Positions 9,433 through 19,665 of a stretch of 64,000 bases of DNA are shown one piece after another; position 1 is the stretch's first letter, and each line of letters opens with the position of its first letter. The stretch covers positions 11,810,082 through 11,874,081 of the forward strand of contig NC_067207.1 in the NCBI RefSeq assembly GCF_026262505.1, written 5' to 3'. Both the position numbers and the translations under genes were made by a program. The stretch comes from Trichomonas vaginalis G3. Taxonomy: Eukaryota; Parabasalia; Trichomonadida; Trichomonadidae. The notes under the pieces are model-generated. The model was not told the DNA's origin. It was given only the letters and a program-made list of their open reading frames with translations, and did no database searches.

Positions 9433-11043
9433 ATGGATACTTTCAAGACAGACCTGATCAAATCGCTAAGAAATCCAACAGATGCGAACTTTCAGATGGC
9501 AATTAAATATATTCCCGTTATTGTTCAACGTTTAGGAATCGAGAGAACCATATCTGAATTCATACCTTATACATTTGATTTTTCGAACTATAAATCTAAA
9601 GAGATTATTGAATTTCTACATGAATTTGAAAAAATATCTTTAGAGAATGTTAATTCAGATACAATTGGCAGATTTTTAATCGAATTTAGTCAAATTTTCC
9701 TTTTAAACAATAGAGTTGTTGATCAAGTTGCCTTAGAATCAATTCAAAAGCTTTTATTCACATTAGAGCCTTCTAAAATCTCGAACGTCCTCACAGATTA
9801 CGTTTTATGGTTAGTAAATAACCCCGTTATGTATTTGAGAAGATTAGCACCTCATCTTCTCAAAGTTCTTACTGATGAAATATCAAAGAAAATCCTTCTC
9901 ACGATTGTTCCGTTATTATTACCTTTATGCGAGGATCCATCATACTTAGTAAGAGAGTCCATAGCCAAATATCTTGGCATGATATTAGATGAATTTGATG
10001 GATCTCTTGTTCCTGATATTCGAAATGTGATCCAAAAGCTTCTTAGTTCAGGATCAAATAGTATTCTTGTTCATATACCTGTTCTATTATACGGTTATGT
10101 GATGGAAGAAACCCATGAAAGTGTCATAGAATTTTGTAATTCTCTTCTTTCTTCTACAGATTGGAGAGTTAGACAAGAACTCTTCATTAATTTAGATACG
10201 ATCTTGTGCAGTTGCACAAATTCAAAAGACGTTCTAGGTCTTATTACAAAAGGTTTAATTGATAAAGATGATGATGTCGCTTTGGCAGCAGCAAAGCAAT
10301 TCGAATTCTTTATCAACCATTTCCAGATCTCTCAAGAAGATATTGACAGGATTTTTGGAAGCGCAATGAAAAGAGAAGATCCAAGGGTTGTTATTGCCTT
10401 GGCCGGCTCTCTACCAACACTTTTCAACGGTATATACAAAGAATTTTCGATCAAAATCATGGTAGACTTGATAAAGAAGAATAACGAAAAAATTACAAAA
10501 GGAATTTGCGATATTTTTAGAGGAACAAGTTTACCGGACAATATTGTCCAATCTCTTATGGAAAATATAATTTCTATAAAGGAATGGAGGACAAGAAGCG
10601 AAATTGCCCAAATATTACCAAGTCTTATTTCTAAAATGACTCCTGATATCATGTGTTATATATCTATGCTATTAGAAGATGATGTAATAGCAGTAAGAAA
10701 TAATATGTGTAAAATAATGGGAAGTCTTGTAATAAAATTCGGAGATAATTGGGTTAGAACAGATTTAATTCCAACTCTAAGCGAAATGATGAAGGATGTT
10801 GATTATCAAATAAGGCAAACTGCTCTTGTATGCCTTGACGAAGCTAAACTACTTGAACATGAAGATAGCAAATCAATTTTGGAACAAGCATCAAAGGATA
10901 GTGTTTCAAACGTGCGTCTGATATTGGCAAAGATAATCCCTGTAAAGTCTCCCATTTGCCAAGTCCTATCCAACGATGAGGATCCTGACGTTAAAGATGT
11001 AATATTAAGTAGAGGTGTATCGAATAAAAATTTTGTAAATTAA
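9433..11043 (+). CDS. PP2A scaffold subunit A (PR65-like HEAT protein)
   Basis: This 536-residue protein is built of HEAT repeats throughout. The N-terminus (about 20-50) has the PR65 pattern RLGIERTISEFIPYTFDF. The C-terminal half has EWRTRSEIAQILPSLISKM, AVRNNMCKIMGSLVIKFG and IRQTALVCLDEA, each aligning with the last repeats of PR65. The family is usually about 590 residues with 15 repeats, so this form is slightly short. PR65 is the scaffold that joins the PP2A catalytic C subunit to a regulatory B subunit. The frame is clean. The start is the first ATG, a few bases after TCAAAAAAAC. Confidence 0.88.
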   Translation: MDTFKTDLIKSLRNPTDANFQMAIKYIPVIVQRLGIERTISEFIPYTFDFSNYKSKEIIEFLHEFEKISLENVNSDTIGRFLIEFSQIFLLNNRVVDQVALESIQKLLFTLEPSKISNVLTDYVLWLVNNPVMYLRRLAPHLLKVLTDEISKKILLTIVPLLLPLCEDPSYLVRESIAKYLGMILDEFDGSLVPDIRNVIQKLLSSGSNSILVHIPVLLYGYVMEETHESVIEFCNSLLSSTDWRVRQELFINLDTILCSCTNSKDVLGLITKGLIDKDDDVALAAAKQFEFFINHFQISQEDIDRIFGSAMKREDPRVVIALAGSLPTLFNGIYKEFSIKIMVDLIKKNNEKITKGICDIFRGTSLPDNIVQSLMENIISIKEWRTRSEIAQILPSLISKMTPDIMCYISMLLEDDVIAVRNNMCKIMGSLVIKFGDNWVRTDLIPTLSEMMKDVDYQIRQTALVCLDEAKLLEHEDSKSILEQASKDSVSNVRLILAKIIPVKSPICQVLSNDEDPDVKDVILSRGVSNKNFVN

Positions 11044-12205
11044 TCATTATCGTTCTTTTTTTTTAAACATACAATTTTAAAAATTCTGATTTATTATTGA
11101 TATTAAATTCTGCTATATAATTGATACTTTTCATGATAAATATTTTAGTATAACAAAATTAAAATACATCTGTAGATTTAGAATGTTATGAAAATGCTTT
11201 GTTCCTCAAATAATTTTAAATCTTCAAGATTTTTAACCTCATTTTTCCAAAAAAAATCGATTATTCTAAAAGACGTTTTCAATTTCTAGAAAATTGCATA
11301 GCCATCTTTGAAAAGAGAAAAAATTTGGAAAAAATCACTAAGGAGAATTTCATTCCAGGTATCCAAGGCAATTGATTTCAATCAAAAAAGCCTCGAAAAT
11401 TTTAACTATTGATATTGATTTTCATCAATCACCGAAAATCCATTGTTTACTGTGAATGATATGTATTATCATTGAATTCCAATATACCTTTGATCATACT
11501 AAAAATAGTTTTCAAAACATATCAAAATATCACACAATTTAACAATCCTCAAACTATCATACACAGACATTACTACCATAATCTTATTGTAACAAGGAAT
11601 GATTAATATAATCAAAGATCTAGCAATGTAAATGCCTACTTTTATTTTTTTTTAATTACAAATTCTTATATATTCATTTTTATAAGTTGATGTAGAAGAA
11701 AACCAAAAAAAGTGTTTCTTCAAAAAAATTCCCGCAAGTTGCTGAATTAGTAAACAATTTACTTTCTTATCATCGAACTTTGCACTTCCTGAGCGATCTT
11801 TTCATTTACTTTTTGATAATACAAGATGGTACTTTCCTTAGCAAGAAAAATATGTATTTTTTAAAAGCTCATAATATTTCTCGAAAACTAACGGAAGTCA
11901 TTCTATGGGTTCATATACACTAGTACTATGATCAACATGTCAAGCATAATGGGCACAATTTTGGTCGATATCTTTGTTGTTGATGTAGTTCATCCAAAAG
12001 GTTAATTTGATTGGATAAAAATTAATCCGAATTCATTCAATATTGAAAATATTTCAATTTTGATTTTGTAATTTTATTATACATATATTAACCATACAAT
12101 GATATTTAAAACTTTAAAATTTCTGATAATTTGATAGAATTACAACAAGACTGTAATGTGATCTCATTTGAAGTTTTTTGGATTTAGAGGTGAAATAAAT
12201 TGACG
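11044..12205. other. AT-rich intergenic region
   Basis: About 1.16 kb with no open frame, RNA gene or clear repeat that I can support. It leads into the two-unit hairpin repeat. Confidence 0.5.
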
Positions 12206-12278
12206 TATTGCACCAGTATGTTATAATAGGTCGATTTATAATAAAATAATTATTATAATAAATTTGATTTTCAGCGAC

Positions 12279-12362
12279 GGCGCTACGCGCCTTTTAGCAT
12301 TCTGGGCACTTACGTGCCCAGAATGCAAGCTTGAGAAATTTGAAACTTCGTTTCAAATTTCT
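12279..12362. repeat. Triple-hairpin block, copy 1
   Basis: Three perfect stems in a row: GGCGC-TAC-GCGCC (12279-12291); a 13-bp stem GCATTCTGGGCAC with a TTAC loop (12297-12326); a 13-bp stem AGAAATTTGAAAC with a TTC loop (12334-12362). The block is identical in the second copy. Confidence 0.9.
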
Positions 12363-12429
12363 GCCTTGCTGTTAGGTAAAAAGATTTTTTTGGGGAAATT
12401 GAATGTGAAAATAAAACTTAGTTTTTTTT

Positions 12430-12660
12430 TGTGAGATATGGATTTTTTTAGAAGATATTAGAGATCTAAGTCTCAATTTATAAAAAATTTTAAAATTGAG
12501 AGAAATTTTAATGATATGATTTTATTAGACATTTGGATTTTTTAGAAGATTTTAGAGATGTCAGTCTCAATTTATAAAATTGAGAGGAATCTTAATGATA
12601 TGATTTTATTAGACATTTGTATTTTTTAGAAGATTTTAGAGATGTCAGTCTCAATTTTTA
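12430..12660. repeat. Short tandem units with CTCAATTT/AAATTGAG hairpins
   Basis: The phrase TTTTTTAGAAGATTTTAGAG, or a close variant of it, recurs about every 85-95 bp, each time followed by GTCTCAATTTATAAA. Two further units occur in repeat unit 2 (about 13455-13592). Confidence 0.75.
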
Positions 12661-13137
12661 AAAAAGCGGTTAATGTGTCGCGAGCTTGAAGTCTAAAATG
12701 GCAAATACTGAACTTTTTTAAATTTTGATTAGATAAATAAATTATACATTATATTAGCATTCTAAAACAATTATTAAAATCGAGTTAGGGAAATCTGAAA
12801 TTTCATGAAAAGTGACAAAAAGTGCCAAATTGCCAGTATATGAGATTTTAATGTTACCAGAACACACATACCATAAATAGTCTAATATTCATAATATAAA
12901 TGAATTTTATTGATATCAATAAATTTGAATCATGGAGTTGATAAATATTAATAAGTTAATACTAATTTACATACAAATGTGAATCAAGATTTATTAAAAT
13001 TATCGAGTTTTAATTTTTGAGTTTTGAATCTCCCGAATTTCACATACAAACATATATTAATTTTAGAAAATATAGAAATAAAATCAGATTCTACAATGCT
13101 TTTTGAAATGTGTCCAGGTGTTTGTATATATATACAC

Positions 13138-13180
13138 GTTCATTTCTATCGGCGCGCTCCGCGCGCCGATAGAAATGAAC
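13138..13180. repeat. Perfect 20-bp-stem palindrome with TCC loop
   Basis: GTTCATTTCTATCGGCGCGC, then TCC, then its exact reverse complement. It forms the right edge of repeat unit 1 and stands out by its GC-rich centre. Confidence 0.95.
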
Positions 13181-13287
13181 GACAAGGCTGTCATGCACCA
13201 GTGTGTTATAACAGATCGATTTTATTTGAAATTTCATAAATTTTATTTGAAATTTCATAAATTATAATAAATTTGATATTCAGAGAC

Positions 13288-13371
13288 GGCGCTACGCGCC
13301 TTTTAGCATTCTGGGCACTTACGTGCCCAGAATGCAAGCTTGAGAAATTTGAAACTTCGTTTCAAATTTCT
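13288..13371. repeat. Triple-hairpin block, copy 2
   Basis: Same three stems and loops as 12279-12362, shifted by exactly 1009 bp. Confidence 0.9.
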
Positions 13372-14071
13372 GCCATGCTGTTATGGAAAAAGAAAGTCAG
13401 TACAAAAAAAAATTTTGAAATTGAGAATAAAAATAATATCGTGATTTTTTGTGATATATGGATTTTTTAGAAGATTTTAGAGATTGAAGTCTCAATTTAT
13501 AAAAATTTTTTAAATTGAGAGGAATTTTAATGATATTATTTTATTTGATATTTGGATTTTTTAGAAGATTGTAGAGATGTCAGTCTCAATTTAAAAAAAT
13601 TTACAAAAAATGATCGTAAAATAATCGTTTTTGTTCAAATCCTTTTCATTTCGGGAAATTGAAGTTAAATATCAAAGAGATGGTCTATGCATATGTTAAA
13701 TCAAATCATTAAAAAGTGTTTTGATGACTTTTTCTAACCGCAAATTGTCACTTTTTGATGTTTTAAAATTATTATATATCCTATATGCATATAAGATACA
13801 AATTAATATTAAAACCCCAAAATCGATTTTTGAGAGAATCAAATTTATCACATCTCATCGTTGTTCCGAATTAATATTTTATTTGTTATGTATATATCAT
13901 CACAATTACATTCATCATATTAAAACTCAAAAATAATTTTTGAGTTTCAGATCTCCCTAATTTCCCATATAAATCCATGTTTATTTTATTAAAAATATGT
14001 TATTAAAATAATTATAATTCAAAAGCCGCGATCGGGGTAACTATTTTGTATATATATAGAACCCATTCATA

Positions 14072-14138
14072 TCTCTCGCTCTGTCACTTTTTGGCACCCT
14101 CGCTTCGCTTGGGCGCCAAAAAGTGACAGAGCGAGAGA
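14072..14138. promoter_or_regulatory. Palindrome carrying initiator motifs on both strands
   Basis: The arms 14072-14095 and 14115-14138 are perfect 24-bp inverted copies containing TGTCACTTTTT, so a host-type initiator faces outward on each strand. The loop holds the CTCGCTTCGCT core also seen at about 24-36. The palindrome ends 12 nt before the MATE start codon. Whether it drives that gene is inference. Confidence 0.6.
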
Positions 14139-14149
14139 CATGATGGAAA

Positions 14150-15688
14150 ATGCTGACGACATCGTTAACTCAAGAAGATGGAATCTCTTCAAATGAACGA
14201 GAGAAGATTTCAAACGAATTCACAGAAGGTGATAACAATTCCGACGATGGCGAAGAACACAAACGTTTAGGAGGATATCCACCACTAAGAACTTTAGTTA
14301 GACTTAGTCCAGGCCCATTAATATCTCAAATAGTTAATTCTCTATACGGTGTTATCGATTCTATGTGGGTATCTAAATTCATTGGCGAGATTGGTTTAAC
14401 AGCTCTCTCATTAGCTTACATTCTTGACAATTCGGCACTATCTTTCGGATTTTTTATTGCTATAGCTGCATCATCTCAAATCTCCTACTTATTTTCTAAA
14501 AAGCAATATGAAGTTGTTTCACATTTAAGCGTTGACCTACTTAAAGTTTGCGTGATTTTTGCATTAATTGTTCCAGCTGTACTATTTCCATGTGCAAGAC
14601 CACTATTCAAGTTTATCGGTGGAACTGGAAAAGTAAATGATCTTGCATTTGACTATGCAATACGACTACTATCATTAAACCTTGTTACATGTTGTTATCA
14701 TTGCGTTTGCGGCATCCTACAAGCTGAAGGAAGAACTTGGCTCTATGGAGGCGCTCAAATTATTTCAATGCTCTTGAATATGGCATTATTCGATCCATTA
14801 TTACTTTGGTCCATGAAGAGAACACTCGGATCTTCCCTTGCCACAGAAATTTCAATGTTTATTCCTGCAAGTATTATTTTGATTGTAATGTTTTGCGGAA
14901 AATTCTCAACAAAACCATCAAGGAAGTATGTATTCAAATGTTTCTGTCCAGAGACAGGCGCAGCACTAAAAGCAGGCCTTTCTGCATTTATAATGAACAT
15001 TTCGATTTCATTACCTTCGCTTATTCTTCAGAAATTCATTGCAATACGTGCAAATAGAGTTGGAGAATACGATATGATTGTAGCTGCATACAACGCTATA
15101 TCCAGAATTTACACAGTTTCAACATGCGTTCCAATAGCTATAAATGCAGCATATTTACCTGCAGCGTCATATGCATTTGGTAAGAAAGATTACAAAAGAC
15201 TTCTTTGGCTGACATTTCATGCAGAATGGATGGCAATGTTATGGGGTTTCTCATGTATGGTTATTATTGTAACTCTGCCAAAACAAATTTGTTCAATATG
15301 GAGTAAGGATGAGCGTTTCCTTTATTGGTGCAACGAAATCGTTCCTCCGAGTTTTTATATCAAATTTTTGACACCGACCAAATTTATAATTGTTTCATTA
15401 CTTCAAGCTTCTCAGCAAACAGTTCTTGCAACAATAACAAGCTTTGTTCTTGAGCTTGGACTTCTTCCAATTGCTGCTTGTATTTTCCATTATACAGGAG
15501 ATCCGAAATCACCAAGAAGAATATTCTACGCATACCCTGTAACTGATGCTCTTTCAACTGTTTGCAGTCTTTTAGTTGCTCTCAAAACTTTTATTAATTT
15601 TTATAGACAGGCTAAGAAACAAGATGAAGGAACATGCAATAAGAGCGATGATTCTGGTCAACAAGAATTGAAGGTTTTTATGGTTTAA
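14150..15688 (+). CDS. MATE-family efflux transporter
   Basis: This 512-residue membrane protein has about twelve hydrophobic segments. The family signature region is at residues 42-85 (LVRLSPGPLISQIVNSLYG, then DSMWVSKFIGEIGLTALSL). MATE proteins export drugs or metabolites in exchange for H+ or Na+ at the plasma or vesicle membrane. The first 40 residues are polar and probably cytosolic; the C-terminus is also cytosolic and charged. The length is normal and the frame intact. The ATG at 14150 opens the domain frame. Two earlier ATGs at 14140 and 14143 are in another frame that soon stops, an upstream mini-frame that could lower translation. The gene converges on the CKK gene. Confidence 0.93.
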   Translation: MLTTSLTQEDGISSNEREKISNEFTEGDNNSDDGEEHKRLGGYPPLRTLVRLSPGPLISQIVNSLYGVIDSMWVSKFIGEIGLTALSLAYILDNSALSFGFFIAIAASSQISYLFSKKQYEVVSHLSVDLLKVCVIFALIVPAVLFPCARPLFKFIGGTGKVNDLAFDYAIRLLSLNLVTCCYHCVCGILQAEGRTWLYGGAQIISMLLNMALFDPLLLWSMKRTLGSSLATEISMFIPASIILIVMFCGKFSTKPSRKYVFKCFCPETGAALKAGLSAFIMNISISLPSLILQKFIAIRANRVGEYDMIVAAYNAISRIYTVSTCVPIAINAAYLPAASYAFGKKDYKRLLWLTFHAEWMAMLWGFSCMVIIVTLPKQICSIWSKDERFLYWCNEIVPPSFYIKFLTPTKFIIVSLLQASQQTVLATITSFVLELGLLPIAACIFHYTGDPKSPRRIFYAYPVTDALSTVCSLLVALKTFINFYRQAKKQDEGTCNKSDDSGQQELKVFMV

Positions 15689-15833
15689 TATTTTTTTAAT
15701 AATAATATTTGTGGTTTGTTTGTTTTAAATATAAAATATAATATTCTTTCGGTTAATATAAACAACATCATTGATATTTTTTTACTAAATTACAAAAATA
15801 AAACAATAATATTAAATACAAAGTCAAAATACC

Positions 15834-18368
15834 TTAAATTGCAACTATTTCAGTTTTCTGAGTGAAGTTATCTTGTTTGAATTCCTCGATATCCTTCTTT
15901 TCATTATAAAATATGTAATTTGCTTGAACCATTGATGGATCTATCGTTTCTGGAATGTTTTCACCCCAAATTCTGATCAGTTTCTGTTCTAATTCGTTCA
16001 GAACGTAAATTCCTTTGAAATTAGTCGAATCTTTATCAATTAAAACGCACATGTGGTTGTGCTTGAACTGGGACATTCTTAACTTGATTGCATGAAGCTC
16101 TGTACCAGCATTAATCTTCGTTCTTATGTAAGATATGATTTTTGAAAAATTATTAATTGTTTTCTCGGTTTGTTTTGGTTCATCTTCCTTTTTTGGCTTT
16201 TGGCGTTCGATTGGGAAGAAAGTTAGGCCCATTCCTTTGTTGTCGTTCTTAATTTGAGCTTCAACTTGAAGAAAATCAGTCAAACTCTCATCAGAATCAC
16301 GTAACTTGCGAGGGCTATCATGTTTAAGACTCATTATAAGCCTGTTGTCCTCTGAATTGAACTCATCACTAACAAATTTTTCTTCTTCCTCATTTTTCAG
16401 CTGATCAGAGTGAATTTCGTCTGGAATTTGTTCAGACTGATCGCTGACCATTTCGTTTTTGTTCTGATCTGATTCAATTTCGTCAGAAAGCTCAATTTTT
16501 GTGAAATAACTTGGAGGAATTCTCTGAGCGTTTGAGAAATCTTCCTTTTTGATGTAATTCTTCATTGTTGGCAATGGATTGAAAACTTTTTGTGGAATTT
16601 CGATAATTTCATCAGAATCTTCGAAGAATTGCTCGCGATTCTTCTGCAATGACTTTCTTGGCTTCATTGTTGCAGATTTCTTATCTAATTTTGGTTGTGG
16701 GATTCTTTCAATTTCGGAATTTCGTTCTTCCAAGGAATCTAAATGAATTAGTTCATCGCTGTGAATCTGATCATCTTCAATAAGCTTGTTGTCATTAATT
16801 GGTTCAGATTTATTTGATGGTTTTGGTAATTTTTGAGAATTATTTTTAATTTCTTCAGATTTTGGTTCTAGTTGCTTATTATTAGCCTTTTGAGATGATT
16901 TGGTGTCTAAACCAAGGCTCTGTGGAGGTTTATTTTCTTCTTTCGTGTTTTCTCGAATGAATTTTTCAATTTCTTCAAAATCATCAGAATCTGACTTCAA
17001 ATAATCTTCAGATTCATCATCGATATGATCATCTGCCTTTTCTTTTTCTCCTTTCTCTGAATGAAATTCGATATCAATATTTGAAGTCTTTCCAAGCTTA
17101 AGAGGTGCTCTATATGCAACTTCCTTAGATGTACTATCACTTACAACTAGTTTACTCTTCTGAACTGTTTGTTTTCTAGAGGTATTTGATAAATTAAATT
17201 CTTGGAGCTGAAGTTTAGGTTTTTCATTTGTTTTGGACTGTTTCTTTTTAGGTAATGATGATTTCGGTTTCGGTGACTCTAATTCGCTTAATTTCATTGG
17301 AGATGTTTTGATTTTAGAACTACTGACCTTGGAAATAGGTGAATCCATCTTAGTTGCGTTCAATTGATTGATCTGTTTGGTTTCTACAACAGTATTTCCT
17401 TGGAATTCTGCTTCAATATCTTGTTTTTCGTTTTCAGCCTTTGACTGATCATTATTCTCATTTCTGAGTCTGTTATGTATCTCTGTTTTGATCTCTTCAA
17501 TCATTGTATCTCTTTGTTCTTTCGAAATCGTTTGATTTTGTTGTTCTTTATTATCTGCTTTAATTTGCGATCTTCTGGTCTTCCTGACAACTGTAGATTT
17601 TTGTTTTGATGTATTGTTTTCGTTAACTTTCTTTTCTTTAGGAGTATTTTCTAATTTTTTGGATTTTGTTGGTTTTGAAATCTCTTTTGAAGGAATTTCG
17701 GTATAGTTTTCTAATTTGCTTTGTTGCAGCTTCCTATTGTCCGCTTGGAGAAGGCTTTCTTCCAGTAAAGTATGTGCAGATAAAGTATCATCTATAATTT
17801 CATCAATATTTTCAACGTAATGCATATCTCCTTTCTTCTTTTCTTTCGGGACTTCTTTCATTTTAATAATAATCCTTGTAGATTGCTTTGATCGAGGAGG
17901 ACTTGCTTGAAATGAACTTTGCGTGAGCAATCTGGATTCTGTATACTTTTGGATAGCATTGTATTCTGGTTTTCGCTTATAAAATGCTTGTGGACTTGAA
18001 TTAATAGAGTTAAAACTATTATATTGAGAATTTTGAGTATCATTAGTAGTTTCATTATTTGAAATATTGTTTTTATTAGTAGATACTATATTTGATTGAG
18101 CGCTTTGAGAATTTGGAGGAATGTCGGAAATTGTTGAAGTTTTCAGTTTAAGATTGGAACTGAACACTGGCTTTTTTGGATTTTCCTCGGATGGTTGATC
18201 AAATCTAGAGAATGTCAATTTAACATATCTTTCTCGTGATTTCGAAGTCGAATTTGTTTGACTTGAAAACTGTTTAGACTGCGATTCGTCTTCCATATAG
18301 CTGCAGATTGAATGTGCTATATATGGTGTATCACGAATCTCAGTCTCTTCATTTTTAATAAAACTCAT
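15834..18368 (-). CDS. CKK-domain protein (CAMSAP/Patronin-like)
   Basis: This 844-residue protein has about 700 residues of low-complexity, Lys/Glu/Ser-rich, probably disordered sequence. A compact C-terminal domain follows (about 730-840). The domain reads INNFSKIISYIRTKINAG, HNHMCVLIDKDS, FKGIYVLNE, LIRIWGE, DPSMVQANYIFYNEKKDI; this matches the CKK domain of CAMSAPs (their NHFLILFRD, ALYTL and PAMVE positions). CKK domains bind microtubule minus ends. No calponin-homology domain is present, unlike animal CAMSAPs. The acidic and basic linker contains KKK/RK clusters that could also touch microtubules. The ATG at 18368 has an upstream TGTCACTTTTT initiator about 30 nt away. Homology is judged by eye. 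Confidence 0.72.
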   Translation of the reverse strand: MSFIKNEETEIRDTPYIAHSICSYMEDESQSKQFSSQTNSTSKSRERYVKLTFSRFDQPSEENPKKPVFSSNLKLKTSTISDIPPNSQSAQSNIVSTNKNNISNNETTNDTQNSQYNSFNSINSSPQAFYKRKPEYNAIQKYTESRLLTQSSFQASPPRSKQSTRIIIKMKEVPKEKKKGDMHYVENIDEIIDDTLSAHTLLEESLLQADNRKLQQSKLENYTEIPSKEISKPTKSKKLENTPKEKKVNENNTSKQKSTVVRKTRRSQIKADNKEQQNQTISKEQRDTMIEEIKTEIHNRLRNENNDQSKAENEKQDIEAEFQGNTVVETKQINQLNATKMDSPISKVSSSKIKTSPMKLSELESPKPKSSLPKKKQSKTNEKPKLQLQEFNLSNTSRKQTVQKSKLVVSDSTSKEVAYRAPLKLGKTSNIDIEFHSEKGEKEKADDHIDDESEDYLKSDSDDFEEIEKFIRENTKEENKPPQSLGLDTKSSQKANNKQLEPKSEEIKNNSQKLPKPSNKSEPINDNKLIEDDQIHSDELIHLDSLEERNSEIERIPQPKLDKKSATMKPRKSLQKNREQFFEDSDEIIEIPQKVFNPLPTMKNYIKKEDFSNAQRIPPSYFTKIELSDEIESDQNKNEMVSDQSEQIPDEIHSDQLKNEEEEKFVSDEFNSEDNRLIMSLKHDSPRKLRDSDESLTDFLQVEAQIKNDNKGMGLTFFPIERQKPKKEDEPKQTEKTINNFSKIISYIRTKINAGTELHAIKLRMSQFKHNHMCVLIDKDSTNFKGIYVLNELEQKLIRIWGENIPETIDPSMVQANYIFYNEKKDIEEFKQDNFTQKTEIVAI

Positions 18369-18390
18369 AAAATAAAAGAAATTTTAAACT

Positions 18391-18403
18391 ACAAAAAGTG
18401 ACA
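18391..18403 (-). promoter_or_regulatory. Initiator motif TGTCACTTTTT of the CKK gene
   Basis: Minus-strand TGTCACTTTTT lies about 30 nt upstream of the ATG at 18368, the same string found in the MULE TIRs and the MATE-side palindrome. Confidence 0.55.
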
Positions 18404-19648
18404 AATAATTACATTCGTTTTAGTTTTTAGGAGTTTCTTGTAGAAAAAATGAATCAATAATCATTAAATATGACAGTTAATATAGTAATTAAGCATCTTT
18501 TGGTAATTAATGAACCATTAATCTATGCATTTTCTATGTTTTTAACATATTTCACATGAAAAGTAGTGTAATAGATAAGTATTATTAGATAAACTTACAT
18601 AAATATCATTTTTACTCATATTTATATGCTTAAACAGTCATATTATGTATGCTTTTGAAATACAATGTCATTTGTCTTCGCATAATCTGTTTTCTAAGCA
18701 ATATCAGCTAGATTAGCTGAGGCTTTATTCAGGTATATGGAACAAAGAGAATGATCAATATCTAAAAATGTTGAATGTTTATTGTTTGTCTCATTTTCAT
18801 TTCAAAGAAGAAATAATCAAAGCCTCATATAAGGAGAGGAAAAATTTTAAGCGCCGTTAAAATCTAGAAAAAGGACAATTTAGAGGTATACGATGTGAGT
18901 AAGAATTGAACAACCTTTCTCCAAAAAATAATATAAAATATTAAGTAAAATCGTAATTGATGGTTAAAATTCATATTTTCCTCAGATATCTGAGAATAAA
19001 AAATAATTAGGGTATGCATTAGATATTGATGAGCACACCCACCAAAAATTAGGAATTAATTAGTAATGATAACAAATAAAATACATTGTGAGAAAATAAT
19101 TTTTCCATAAAATATCAAATTAGTTGAATGCTTGAGCTATCATATTACTGGTATTGCGTAAAATATCATAACCAGTAAAGGTGGTATTTACCCGGAAAAT
19201 ATTACAGCTATTGCTGCTAAATGAGGATTGATGAAATAGTAGTATATAACGGTAAATTTATCATCAATAAAGTAAGAAAATATTATAATAATACTATTGG
19301 AAGCTTAATTTAGGGAATTCAGATCGTATTAAAATTGAAAGGAAATTTTGGCTTGATGTCGAGAATTCTCCGGGGAATTGGTCCAGTTGAGCATAGGATC
19401 ATCCATCTTTGATGCTGGTGAAATTGCTATGAGAAATAACAATGCTAGGCTTGGTATATAAGGGATAACTTCGTTGGAATTTTTTATTGATGTAAATTTT
19501 TTTGATTTTCAAAGGAAAAAGGACGATAAGCCCATGCCTACAAAATCGTCAGATTTGTATCACAATTAGTTCTTATTGAATATAAAGGGATCTCCAATGG
19601 AAAATCGATTGATTAAAGCATGATTATATTTTCTATCAAAATTAAGTT

Positions 19649-19665
19649 TTAAGGGTCCACTGTAA
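19649..19665 (+). repeat. 17-bp inverted repeat, left copy (TTAAGGGTCCACTGTAA)
   Basis: Perfect inverted match to 22229-22245. The TTAA edge followed by GGGTCCACTGTAA could be the end of a DNA transposon with a TTAA or TA target. Confidence 0.55.

Larger units (their letters stand above)
12206..13180. repeat. Hairpin-rich repeat unit 1
   Basis: Begins near GCACCAGTATGTTATAA and is repeated from 13191 (GCACCAGTGTGTTATAA), offset 985-1009 bp. Parts in order: a block of three hairpins (12279-12362); two to three tandem copies of an AT-rich unit of about 85-95 bp with CTCAATTT...AAATTGAG hairpins (about 12430-12660); a stretch ending in a TTTTTGAGTTT and TCTCCC phrase (about 13012); TATATATA; and a terminal palindrome (13138-13180). 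No protein is encoded. Confidence 0.8.
13191..14138. repeat. Hairpin-rich repeat unit 2
   Basis: Second copy of the 12206-13180 unit with the same order of parts: GCACCAG start, triple-hairpin block (13288-13371, no length differences), tandem AT units, the TTTTTGAGTTT/TCTCCC phrase near 13938, TATATATA, and a terminal palindrome (14072-14138). A 20-bp ATTTCATAAATTTTATTTGA stretch is duplicated near 13228-13260, which accounts for the offset shift from 985 to 1009. Confidence 0.8.

Noticed and set aside
13024-13470. Small frames across the hairpin repeat
   Set aside because: They run through palindromes and differ between the two repeat units, so they are not conserved coding sequence.
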